Position numbers and translations under genes: made by a program. A stretch of DNA of 7,654 nt, from NCBI GenBank assembly GCA_031278315.1, contig JAITKS010000343.1, forward strand, positions 1 to 7,654, written 5' to 3'. A model generated the notes under the pieces. That model ran no database searches. It saw nothing but the letters and a program-made list of their open reading frames with translations, and was not told the origin of the DNA. This document shows, piece after piece, positions 1-4,687 of the stretch (its first letter is position 1; each line of letters opens with the position of its first letter). This DNA is from Planctomycetaceae bacterium (lineage in GTDB: Bacteria > Planctomycetota > Planctomycetia > Pirellulales > Thermoguttaceae).

Positions 1-182
1 GTTTCGGGGACAAACGTATATGTACAACCGGTTTTGCGAAGTTCCAAGTCCATAGCTCCGACAAAACCTAAATGCCAATGAGTATATTTACGTTTAATCT
101 TCTCCTTAGTATTCTCCTCTTTATTCTCATTCTTCTTATCATCCGTTGAATTGAATGATGATGTTTTGTTGTTATCTCTCAT
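1..182 (-). CDS. Partial gene: possible PD-(D/E)XK-like nuclease family protein (N-terminus only)
   Basis: An open frame starts at the ATG at 182-180 and runs without a stop off the left edge, giving 60 complete codons. The first 33 or so residues are a polar, Lys/Glu/Asn-rich leader. They are followed by KYTHWHLGFVGAMDLELR and then CTYTFVPE. An N-terminal block of the form HWHxxFxxAxxLELR followed by a FxPE-like segment reminds me of small proteins annotated as PD-(D/E)XK-like or Rpn/transposase-associated nucleases. That is recall of a pattern, and the catalytic part lies outside the window. No clear Shine-Dalgarno precedes the ATG (the upstream bases are ATTTAATTTCAC), and no other in-frame ATG fits better. 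The frame being open to the edge and the conserved-looking core support a real gene; the function is weakly supported. Confidence 0.6.
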   Translation of the reverse strand, partial: MRDNNKTSSFNSTDDKKNENKEENTKEKIKRKYTHWHLGFVGAMDLELRKTGCTYTFVPE

Positions 183-411
183 GTGAAATTAAATGTAAAG
201 TGATGCTGGTAATATATCTGGTGAAATTTTTAGTGAATATTTGTAGGCGTGTTAGAATACAAACAATCACTGTGTAGAGACGCAATGTTTTGTATCTCTA
301 TTTTGAGTTAGGATATTCAACTGAAATATTGCGAGGTTAGGAATTTAGTGATTTAGGAATTTAGGAATTTAGTGGTCATTGAAATATTTGTATATGAACT
401 AATCATTACTA
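183..411. other. Intergenic region with micro-repeats and a degenerate hairpin
   Basis: No convincing gene. TTAGGAATTTAGTG occurs at 337-350 and 361-374, with a shortened TTAGGAAT at 353-360 between them. A separate imperfect hairpin lies at 275-300. I see no intrinsic terminator with a T-run for the membrane-protein gene that ends at 412, nor a convincing promoter for the partial gene that starts at 182. Confidence 0.6.
275..300. repeat. Imperfect TAGAGACGCAA hairpin, possible dispersed palindromic repeat
   Basis: TAGAGACGCAA (275-285) pairs with TTGTATCTCTA (290-300) across a 4-nt loop: 11 positions with one C/A mismatch and one G-T wobble. The GTAGAGACGCAA arm resembles the short palindromes beginning GTAGAGACGC that I recall from intergenic regions of several phyla. 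No T-run follows on either strand, so a mobile-repeat relic is more likely than a terminator. Confidence 0.5.
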
Positions 412-918
412 TTAATCGTTATTGTTATCGTTATCGTTATTATGGGAATCTGGTATTAGTTGTTTTGTCATTAGTTCTTTTGCGATGTATATCCATTGTA
501 ATAACAGGTCTCCTAGTGGTGCTAAGAAACTTCCTGTTAATCCGCAGCAGAACAGCAGCATTATCCAGCGGACAATTTTGATGTTATTAAAAAGGGGCAG
601 CCAGTTGTTAAAATTGGCGGAAGTTTGAGTTATTTGCATAGTGTAACCTGACATCAAGACATCGGATGTTAGAAGAAAAAAGCCGCAGAATATTCCGCAC
701 CAGAAACCGGTGCATTGTAGGCAATGAAGTATTTTATGTATAGATTCTAGTATTGTAAATTTTCGTGATAAATTTTTTTCTTTTCGATTTTGTTCTAATT
801 TTTCGACTTTGCGGGCTAGTATTTCGCGCAAAGGTTCGAATATTGAGCCTTGTACGATAATCAGGGTCATACCTGTAGCGGCGAGGCAAAACAAAATTAG
901 TTCTTGAGTGCTGAACAT
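412..918 (-). CDS. DUF1360-like small membrane protein with CLQCTGFWCG signature
   Basis: 168 residues. A hydrophobic helix at about 8-24 is followed by SIFEPLREIL (25-34), a charged Lys/Glu-rich stretch (35-55), CLQC (66-69) running into GFWCG (71-75) and a second helix to about 90, then a third hydrophobic segment (about 115-143). The tail is Asn/Asp repeats encoded by a GTTATC-type microsatellite. The order 'helix - xxIFEPLR - CxxCxGFWxG - helix' matches what I know of DUF1360 proteins, short membrane proteins found in phages and in Bacillus. Their biochemical function is not established. The start is supported by TAGGAG seven bases before the ATG. The gene lies 49 bp downstream of the CxxC protein gene on the same strand, so co-transcription is likely. 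A phage-derived origin is possible, but no other phage genes are visible. Confidence 0.8.
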   Translation of the reverse strand: MFSTQELILFCLAATGMTLIIVQGSIFEPLREILARKVEKLEQNRKEKNLSRKFTILESIHKILHCLQCTGFWCGIFCGFFLLTSDVLMSGYTMQITQTSANFNNWLPLFNNIKIVRWIMLLFCCGLTGSFLAPLGDLLLQWIYIAKELMTKQLIPDSHNNDNDNNND

Positions 919-967
919 CTAAAAAGACTCCTAGCAATTATTTTGAAATATTATCGAACGATTAAAT

Positions 968-1342
968 TTAGCGGAAAGAATCAGTGGTACGGGATACAGT
1001 TGACTGGTTTGATTTTGAGTTATTTGATATTGATTTTGAAGTAACTGTACGTCCGTTATTATTTGACCAATGCGGATCATTTATTCCGGTTTGTTTTGTG
1101 CAAAGGGGGCAGAGTCTGGAAGTGGTTGAGGATTTTGCCGAGTATGTTGTGTTAATTGACTTGGAAGTATTTCCTGATTGGCAGCTTTCGCAGATGTAGC
1201 TATCGCCGCTAGTTGAGCGGCCGGATGATGTTGCGTAGCTCTGGCCGATATTAGCAACTGTTGAGCTGGTACGTCCGCATGACGGGCAATAGTTATTACT
1301 ATTAATGCCGGCGGTATAACCTTTCAAAGATAATATTGACAT
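968..1342 (-). CDS. Ser/Thr/Asn-rich protein with three CxxC pairs (putative zinc-binding)
   Basis: 124 residues. I do not recognise the family. Three CxxC knuckles are visible: CPSC (19-22), CESC (51-54) and CPLC (78-81), with a His at about 91. The spacing of roughly 25-30 residues between pairs, and the Pro within two of them, is typical of zinc-ribbon-like metal sites; two pairs would make one four-Cys site. The linkers and C-terminal third are almost entirely Ser, Thr, Asn and Gly and are probably disordered. There is no signal peptide and no membrane segment. AAAGGAT precedes the ATG with good spacing, which supports this strand over an overlapping plus-strand frame. It is the first gene of a probable operon with the DUF1360-like membrane protein. 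A scaffold or adaptor role is possible, but nothing in the sequence shows it. Confidence 0.7.
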   Translation of the reverse strand: MSILSLKGYTAGINSNNYCPSCGRTSSTVANIGQSYATSSGRSTSGDSYICESCQSGNTSKSINTTYSAKSSTTSRLCPLCTKQTGINDPHWSNNNGRTVTSKSISNNSKSNQSTVSRTTDSFR

Positions 1343-1469
1343 TTTTATATCCTTTGTGTTAATGTGAAATTAGCAGCAGACTTAACATACAAAAGTCAAG
1401 CTGTTGTATTTAAGCATTTTTTTGGACAAACAATCATAAATCATACAGTAAGATTTTCTATTATTAACG

Positions 1470-1490
1470 GTACGATTGTAATTATCGTAC
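1470..1490. repeat. Inverted repeat GTACGAT-N7-ATCGTAC
   Basis: Perfect 7-bp arms, 1470-1476 and 1484-1490. It lies upstream of the CxxC/DUF1360-like operon, so an operator is possible, but nothing shows protein binding. Confidence 0.4.
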
Positions 1491-1497
1491 AATTATT

Positions 1498-1541
1498 ATT
1501 GATACAAGTATGGAAATCAGACAAATACCATTTGTATCAAT
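1498..1541. repeat. Inverted repeat ATTGATACAA-N24-TTGTATCAAT
   Basis: Perfect 10-bp arms at 1498-1507 and 1532-1541. The inner flanks, ATGG and CCAT, add an offset partial extension. It could be a regulatory dyad for the minus-strand operon starting at 1342 or a small mobile-repeat relic. Confidence 0.45.
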
Positions 1542-1555
1542 TATTATGATTATGA

Positions 1556-1577
1556 CGAGAAAACAGACCTTTTCTCG
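1556..1577. repeat. Perfect 8-bp hairpin CGAGAAAA-CAGACC-TTTTCTCG
   Basis: Arms 1556-1563 and 1570-1577 with a 6-nt loop. No T-run follows on either strand, so it is not a standard intrinsic terminator, although its position would suit the 3' end of a long LTxxQ transcript. Confidence 0.45.
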
Positions 1578-1636
1578 AATTTGAGTAAACTGATAAAATC
1601 TAATATTAGTAATATCGGTAAAATTTTGTTTTGCAA

Positions 1637-1686
1637 TTTTTTGTGTGATTTGTGATTTATGTGATTTGTGATTTGTGTGATTTGTG
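1637..1686. repeat. Short-period repeat block (7/9-nt units ending GTG)
   Basis: Consecutive units TTTTTTGTG, TGATTTGTG, ATTTATGTG, ATTTGTG, ATTTGTG and TGATTTGTG cover the block. Read on the minus strand the units are CACAAAT-like. They share period and phase with the block at 1731-1766. Confidence 0.65.
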
Positions 1687-1730
1687 TTTAAAAAACGGAC
1701 ACGAAAAACATGAAAATTATCTACAAAATC

Positions 1731-1766
1731 TTTTTTGTGATTTTTGTGATTTTCGTGTTTTTCGTG
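1731..1766. repeat. Four tandem 9-nt units (TTxxTxGTG type)
   Basis: TTTTTTGTG, ATTTTTGTG, ATTTTCGTG and TTTTTCGTG follow one another exactly. On the minus strand they read CACGAAAAA-like, beginning 39 bp after the LTxxQ stop codon. I recall CACGAAAAA and CACAGAGAA tandem strings as frequent intergenic repeats in environmental bacterial genomes. A further ACACGAAAAACATGAAAA stretch (1700-1717) lies between the two blocks in the opposite orientation. Confidence 0.65.
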
Positions 1767-1804
1767 TTGTTTAAAAGATTCAAAACAGATTTATTTCAAC
1801 TTTT

Positions 1805-2815
1805 TCAAGTTTCGGGATTAGTTGAATTTTGGTCACGTCTTGGAAATGGTCGTCTGGAGTTATCACCGTTGTTTGGGGTATTTGAGCCGGGTCTCCATGA
1901 GTCGTTGTTAGGTCTATATTCATTGTTACCTCTTCGTTCACTTCCTCTTTCGCCTCTTTCGCGTTCACCTCTTTCGCCTCGTTCTCGGCGTTGTGGTTGT
2001 AATTTGAGTTGTTTTGCTTCTTCGGTTAATTTTTCGGCGGTTGCTTTTTGTTCGGGAGTCAGCAATGCCAATGCTTTTTCGAGAACGGATTTTCTCAGTT
2101 CGTCGCTTTTCTTTTGGGTTTCTTCTCTTTGTTTTTGGGCTTCTTCTCGTGAGGGGCGTACGTTACTTGTGTTGTTATCTGGTCGAGTGAACAGTTTACG
2201 CATTTCTGCTTGAGTTTCTTCTTCGAGTTGTTTGAATTTAGTTTTTTGTTCGTCGCTTAATTCGAGAAATTCGAGCATTCGTGTATTGAAGAATCGTGTT
2301 TCGAGACCTCCGGCGAGTTGAAACGGCAGTGCTTTATATTTTGTTTGTTGTTCTGGAGTGAGGACTTCATTGATTTTCTTTTGAGTTTCTTCTTGATTTT
2401 TTGCGAGAGTTTCGTTGAATTTTTTAATATCTTCTTGGCTTGGCGGATTATTATTGTCGCCTCTGGGGCGTCGGAAGTTACTACGTTGTTCTTCAGATAT
2501 TTTCTGGAGTTTAGTTGTTTGATCTTCGGTCAGGTTGAGGTGTTTTTTTGCGTTTTCGTTTTGCAATAAAGCTCCGAGTCCTGAGCCGAAAGAGTTGAAT
2601 CCGGGACCGCCGAAATTTGGGATGCCGCGGTCTCGATTTCCGCCGGTTCGGTCGCGGTCAGTTCGGCCGCGGTCTCGATCTCCGTTAGTTCTTTCCCGAT
2701 CTCCGTTATTTCGACCGCGTTCACGGCCTTCACCGCCGCCGGGTTGGGCTGATACGAAAGCTGTGGAAATGAGTGTTATACCCACGATAAACAAGCACAA
2801 AATTGTTTTTCTCAT
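1805..2815 (-). CDS. Exported Arg/Gly-rich protein with two LTxxQ (Spy/CpxP-like) modules
   Basis: 336 residues with a Sec signal peptide: MRKT, hydrophobic core 5-20, then VSA before Q24, so signal peptidase I cleavage after A23 is likely. An Arg/Gly/Asp-rich linker (25-65) follows. LTxxQ-type motifs are at 95 (LTEDQ), 152 (LTPEQ), 186 (LSDEQ) and 252 (LTPEQ). They bracket two copies of a helical module, and each copy contains EETQKK (142-147 and 231-236), so the core is an internal duplication. The tail (277-336) is Arg/Glu/Gly/Asn-rich and probably disordered. LTxxQ motifs are known from the periplasmic CpxP/Spy family, and larger relatives are common in Planctomycetes; chaperone or stress-sensing function here is inference. 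CGGAG lies about ten bases before the ATG and supports the start. The gene appears monocistronic. Confidence 0.85.
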   Translation of the reverse strand: MRKTILCLFIVGITLISTAFVSAQPGGGEGRERGRNNGDRERTNGDRDRGRTDRDRTGGNRDRGIPNFGGPGFNSFGSGLGALLQNENAKKHLNLTEDQTTKLQKISEEQRSNFRRPRGDNNNPPSQEDIKKFNETLAKNQEETQKKINEVLTPEQQTKYKALPFQLAGGLETRFFNTRMLEFLELSDEQKTKFKQLEEETQAEMRKLFTRPDNNTSNVRPSREEAQKQREETQKKSDELRKSVLEKALALLTPEQKATAEKLTEEAKQLKLQPQRRERGERGERERGERGSERRGNNEYRPNNDSWRPGSNTPNNGDNSRRPFPRRDQNSTNPET

Positions 2816-2859
2816 AATTTTTTTCTCCGATTTTAATTTATTTGGAATTGGAATTGGAA

Positions 2860-2883
2860 ATTGCCAAGTTGTTAGTTGGCAAT
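2860..2883 (-). promoter_or_regulatory. 5'-leader hairpin of the LTxxQ gene
   Basis: ATTGCCAA (2860-2867) and TTGGCAAT (2876-2883) form a perfect 8-bp stem with an 8-nt loop, 45 bp before the start codon. The adjoining TTGGAA triplication (2842-2859) lies between stem and ribosome-binding site. It could stabilise the leader or be an operator; it does not overlap the CGGAG ribosome-binding site. Confidence 0.4.
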
Positions 2884-2990
2884 ATGTAATCTATAGTGAA
2901 TTTCTAAAAAGTTAATTGTCGCATTATTGTATGTGTGAAAGATATATGTTTGCGAGTATTTTTTTTGTGATTAAAAAAAATCGCATTTTT

Positions 2991-3165
2991 AGAAGTTACC
3001 TATAGTATCTTGTCGTGATAACCGTATCACGAAGTTGCAAGATATAAGCTTTGTACTATGAATTTTGTTGATACAAGTGCTATTCATTAAAGTGCCTGTA
3101 TTCAGACAGCGGGAAGCAGGCGAATCGAACCGAAATTCAAGTAAGCGCAGTTAAGTAACTTGAAC
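2991..3165. ncRNA. Candidate structured RNA region (no family recognised)
   Basis: Several nested complementarities occur in a stretch without ORFs. ATAGTA (3002-3007) pairs with TACTAT (3054-3059). Just inside it, TATCTTG (3006-3012) pairs with CAAGATA (3038-3044), and inside that CGTGATA (3014-3020) pairs with TATCACG (3025-3031) across an ACCG loop. GCCTG (3094-3098) pairs with CAGGC (3117-3121). AAGTTAC (2993-2999) could pair with GTAACTT (3155-3161) to close the whole domain, but this competes with a local TTCAAGT/ACTTGAA hairpin (3137-3143 and 3157-3163). The region is visibly richer in G and C than its flanks. I compared it by eye with tmRNA, 6S, SRP and RNase P RNAs and found no match. 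The transcribed strand is unknown. Confidence 0.3.
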
Positions 3166-3252
3166 ACAAAAAAATTTCACAAGTTCCGATATTTTTATAA
3201 TTAATTATTTTTGACGTTTAGTTGTTGCTTGGTAATATTTGATTAGGACAAC

Positions 3253-3343
3253 TTGTAATATATACGTGAAATTTTATTTTTTACCCCGAAGGGGTATTTC
3301 CAATATAGCCGTGCGTGGTGTACTCACCACACACGGAATAAAT
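3253..3343. repeat. 91-bp direct repeat, copy 1
   Basis: This copy matches 3400-3490 at 88 of 91 positions by eye. It contains two small palindromes: TACCCC-GAA-GGGGTA (3282-3296), and CCGTGCGTGGTG (3309-3320) pairing with CACCACACACGG (3325-3336) with one mismatch and a TACT loop. It ends in GGAATAAAT. The palindrome pair in an intergenic setting resembles REP/BIME-like elements. Confidence 0.85.
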
Positions 3344-3399
3344 ATGTGTACTCACCGCGCACGGAATAAATATGTGTACTCACCGCACACGGAATAAAT
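3344..3399. repeat. Two tandem 28-bp units derived from the end of the 91-bp repeat
   Basis: ATGTGTACTCACCG...GGAATAAAT occurs at 3344-3371 and 3372-3399 with one difference (GCGC versus GCAC). Each unit repeats the last 26 bases of the 91-bp element, so they look like slippage copies of its right arm. Confidence 0.85.
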
Positions 3400-3490
3400 T
3401 TGTAATATATACGTAAAATTTTATTTTTTACCCCGAAGGGGTATTTCCAATATAGCCGTGCGTGGTGTATTCACCGCACACGGAATAAAT
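3400..3490. repeat. 91-bp direct repeat, copy 2
   Basis: Second copy, with three substitutions relative to copy 1 (G to A at base 16, and one in the loop and one in the right arm of the long hairpin). The change in the arm (CACCGCACACGG, 3472-3483) keeps the stem through a G-T wobble. The TACCCC-GAA-GGGGTA palindrome is at 3429-3443. Confidence 0.85.
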
Positions 3491-3565
3491 TTTCCGCATG
3501 AGAGCTAACCGCTATCTGATTTGTGTTTAAGAATAAATGGTGATATTTATTTGAGAGAGATTTTA

Positions 3566-3605
3566 GAAAAAATGCCGTTGGAGTAATCCATTAACTCCAA
3601 CGGCA
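3566..3605 (-). terminator. Intrinsic terminator for minus-strand transcription
   Basis: Read on the minus strand, TGCCGTTGGAGT (3605-3594), a 9-nt loop and ACTCCAACGGCA (3584-3573) form a perfect 12-bp GC-rich stem, directly followed by a T-rich tail (3572-3566, TTTTTTC). It would end a transcript carrying the HepT-like gene (stop at 3943). A second, weaker stem, TCGGATA/TATCCGA (3617-3623 and 3631-3637), precedes it. Confidence 0.8.
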
Positions 3606-3698
3606 ACACTTCAAAGTCGGATATATTAAGTATCCGATGAGAAAGTAGAAGAAAATCCTTTTTCTTTACTTATGTTATCGGAGTAAACGTTTAACATC

Positions 3699-3908
3699 CT
3701 ATTTGAGTTTACTACGCGGATCGCAGGTCAAGTCTTTAAAACGTTTAATTTTATAGACCGCCCCGTATGCACATCCGATTAAGCCTTTCATTCCTTTGAA
3801 AGGGTCAATTTTCGTGACGGCGTGAAAGATAGTGAATTTTCTAAAAATAGTCAAGACCAATTTGAAAATTTTTTGAAAATTTTTGAAAAATTTTTTTGGG
3901 GTGAGCAA
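3699..3908 (-). CDS. Doubtful small basic ORF downstream of the HepT-like gene
   Basis: 69 codons beginning with TTG (3908-3906), with no Shine-Dalgarno. The first half is Phe/Lys-rich because it is translated from runs of A and T, which argues against real coding. The second half, from MKGLIGCAYGAVYKIKRF (ATG at 3791), has a more protein-like composition, and the frame closes 94 bp before the intrinsic terminator. The options are a real 30-residue peptide from 3791, the remnant of a lost partner gene for the HepT-like protein, or simply a 3' untranslated region. It does not show the GSxxRG nucleotidyltransferase motif of an MNT antitoxin. Confidence 0.25.
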   Translation of the reverse strand: MLTPKKFFKNFQKIFKLVLTIFRKFTIFHAVTKIDPFKGMKGLIGCAYGAVYKIKRFKDLTCDPRSKLK

Positions 3909-3942
3909 ATTGTGTTTATGTGAGTTATTATTTTGTGTAATT

Positions 3943-4455
3943 TTAGGCTGCTCTTCTTTCGTTATATTTTCGTTTAGTGCAGGTTGAGAGTAATTCTTTG
4001 GCGTCGGACAGGAAGGCGGCGGCTTTTTCGAATGTTCGGACTGTGCTATTGCTTGAGTTAGTTAGGTATTCGCAGTCGAGGTATTCGAGCCAGTTATTGG
4101 GATTTGAGATTAGTCCTTCTTTTGCTGCTGTATGTATTAGGGATTTAGCGGATTCTATATTATCGTTTAGGTTATTGGCGGGTGTTGTATTGAATTGAGC
4201 AGCAATGACGGGGGTGTCGGCACAAGTGTCGGCGACAGTGTCGGCGACAGTGGGGTTAGCAGTATTTTGGAGTTGGTTGTGCAGCATTTTTTGGCAGATT
4301 TTGAATGTGAGGTTAAAATTTTGTATTACTGCCGCGTGGATTATGCTTTTGTATGAGTTATCGAGTTCGTTGAAGTTGATTGTGCGCGCGTAGGTTATTG
4401 TATCTTCGAGTGATTTCATTGCGCGGACGAGTTTATCTGAATTACGGAATAGCAT
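3943..4455 (-). CDS. HI0074/HepT-like HEPN protein with degenerate RX4HXY signature
   Basis: 170 residues matching the nucleotidyltransferase substrate-binding (HI0074-type) fold. An N-terminal helix contains NSDKLVRAMKSLEDTI (5-20). VIQNFNLTFKICQKML (43-58) corresponds to the family's VIQRFEFTYELAWKTLK. IHTAAKEGLISNP (107-119) matches the IREAxEKGLIxDP block, and WLEYLDCEYLTNSSN (122-136) sits where the family has WLExLxxRNxTSHTY. The last helix (138-157) also fits. Family members pair with an MNT nucleotidyltransferase; in HepT/MntA-type systems the HEPN protein is an RNase toxin using RX4HXY, and the Tyr is AMPylated. Here R, H and Y read as E129, S134 and N136, so RNase activity is unlikely. 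A 35-residue insert (about 64-98) contains TVAD-type tandem repeats. The start fits the family length, though no Shine-Dalgarno is visible. No MNT gene is adjacent. Confidence 0.8.
   Translation of the reverse strand: MLFRNSDKLVRAMKSLEDTITYARTINFNELDNSYKSIIHAAVIQNFNLTFKICQKMLHNQLQNTANPTVADTVADTCADTPVIAAQFNTTPANNLNDNIESAKSLIHTAAKEGLISNPNNWLEYLDCEYLTNSSNSTVRTFEKAAAFLSDAKELLSTCTKRKYNERRAA
4214..4249. repeat. In-frame 12-bp tandem repeat inside the HepT-like gene
   Basis: GTGTCGGCACAA, GTGTCGGCGACA and GTGTCGGCGACA follow one another. On the minus strand they encode the (T)VAD-TVAD-TCAD section of the insert between the second and third helices. The 12-bp unit keeps the frame, so the copy number can change by slippage without disrupting the protein. 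Confidence 0.85.
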
Positions 4456-4494
4456 TTTGAATTGGGTGTTAGGGGTTGAATTTATTTTCGTTTA

Positions 4495-4530
4495 GGATGA
4501 CGTATTGATTTGGGGATGACGTATTGATTT
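4495..4530. promoter_or_regulatory. 17-bp direct repeat upstream of the HepT-like gene (candidate operator)
   Basis: GGATGACGTATTGATTT occurs at 4495-4511 and again at 4514-4530, identical and separated by GG, a 19-bp period. It begins 40 bp upstream of the HepT-like start codon on the minus strand. Toxin-antitoxin-type genes are often autoregulated through such sites, but a chance microduplication is also possible. Confidence 0.4.
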
Positions 4531-4687
4531 TCGTTTTGGGGTGAGTTATTGAGAGAGTTGCAATAGAATAATCGGCAATTGGGGGCGAATTGTTTTATTT
4601 TATCCAGGAATTTAAAAAATTTTTTTTAGTTGGTAGTGAGTCGAATGTAGAATCCGTGACCGCTAATCATTATTTTGTTTTATTAAC

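Larger units (their letters stand above)
1343..1804. other. Intergenic region between the CxxC gene and the LTxxQ gene
   Basis: No believable gene. The minus strand carries TTGACT (1399-1394) about 50 bases upstream of the CxxC gene start, but no good -10 hexamer at the right distance, so I do not call a promoter. The centre holds inverted repeats at 1470-1490, 1498-1541 and 1556-1577. The right half holds two blocks of a short-period repeat. I see no GC-rich hairpin plus T-run that would end transcription of the LTxxQ gene. Confidence 0.6.
2816..3698. other. Long intergenic region rich in hairpins and repeats
   Basis: No ORF with coding character on either strand. From left to right it holds: the 5' leader of the LTxxQ gene with three tandem TTGGAA units (2842-2859) and a hairpin; an AT-stem hairpin (2951-2985: TGCGA...TTTTTTTT/AAAAAAAA...TCGCA); a foldable region (about 2990-3165); a 91-bp direct repeat pair with nested units (3253-3490); and a minus-strand terminator near 3570-3605. 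A possible minus-strand -10, TATAGA (2895-2890), has no convincing -35. Confidence 0.7.

Noticed and set aside
984..1199. 71-codon plus-strand ORF antisense to the CxxC gene
   Set aside because: No ribosome-binding site and no recognisable motif; the minus frame has three CxxC pairs and AAAGGAT before its ATG.
1364..1549. 61-codon plus-strand ORF in the intergenic region
   Set aside because: GTG start without a Shine-Dalgarno, it spans the inverted repeats, and its composition follows the AT-rich DNA.
1710..2213. 167-codon plus-strand ORF rich in Ser, Leu, Phe and Arg
   Set aside because: It is antisense to the LTxxQ gene, which has a signal peptide, a ribosome-binding site and conserved motifs; the start lies in a short-period repeat.
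2535..2915. Plus-strand ORF rich in Pro, Arg and Ser
   Set aside because: Its composition is the complement of the Arg/Asp/Gly-rich linker of the LTxxQ gene on the other strand.
2951..2990. Hairpin TGCGA...TCGCA followed by T5, considered as a plus-strand terminator
   Set aside because: No plus-strand gene lies upstream, and the stem is mostly A-T with an internal 3-nt bulge, so termination strength is doubtful.
3094..3121. Possible SRP RNA motif (GGGAAGCAG)
   Set aside because: The GGAA tetraloop with flanking complementary bases and the AGCAG asymmetric loop of SRP helix 8 are not arranged correctly.
3122..3131. GGTTCGATTC on the minus strand, resembling a tRNA or tmRNA T-loop
   Set aside because: The flanking bases do not form a T-stem (the second pair is G-G), and no acceptor stem or CCA end is nearby.
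3344..3399. 28-bp repeats considered as a CRISPR array
   Set aside because: The units are directly adjacent with no spacers and derive from the neighbouring 91-bp element; no cas genes are present.
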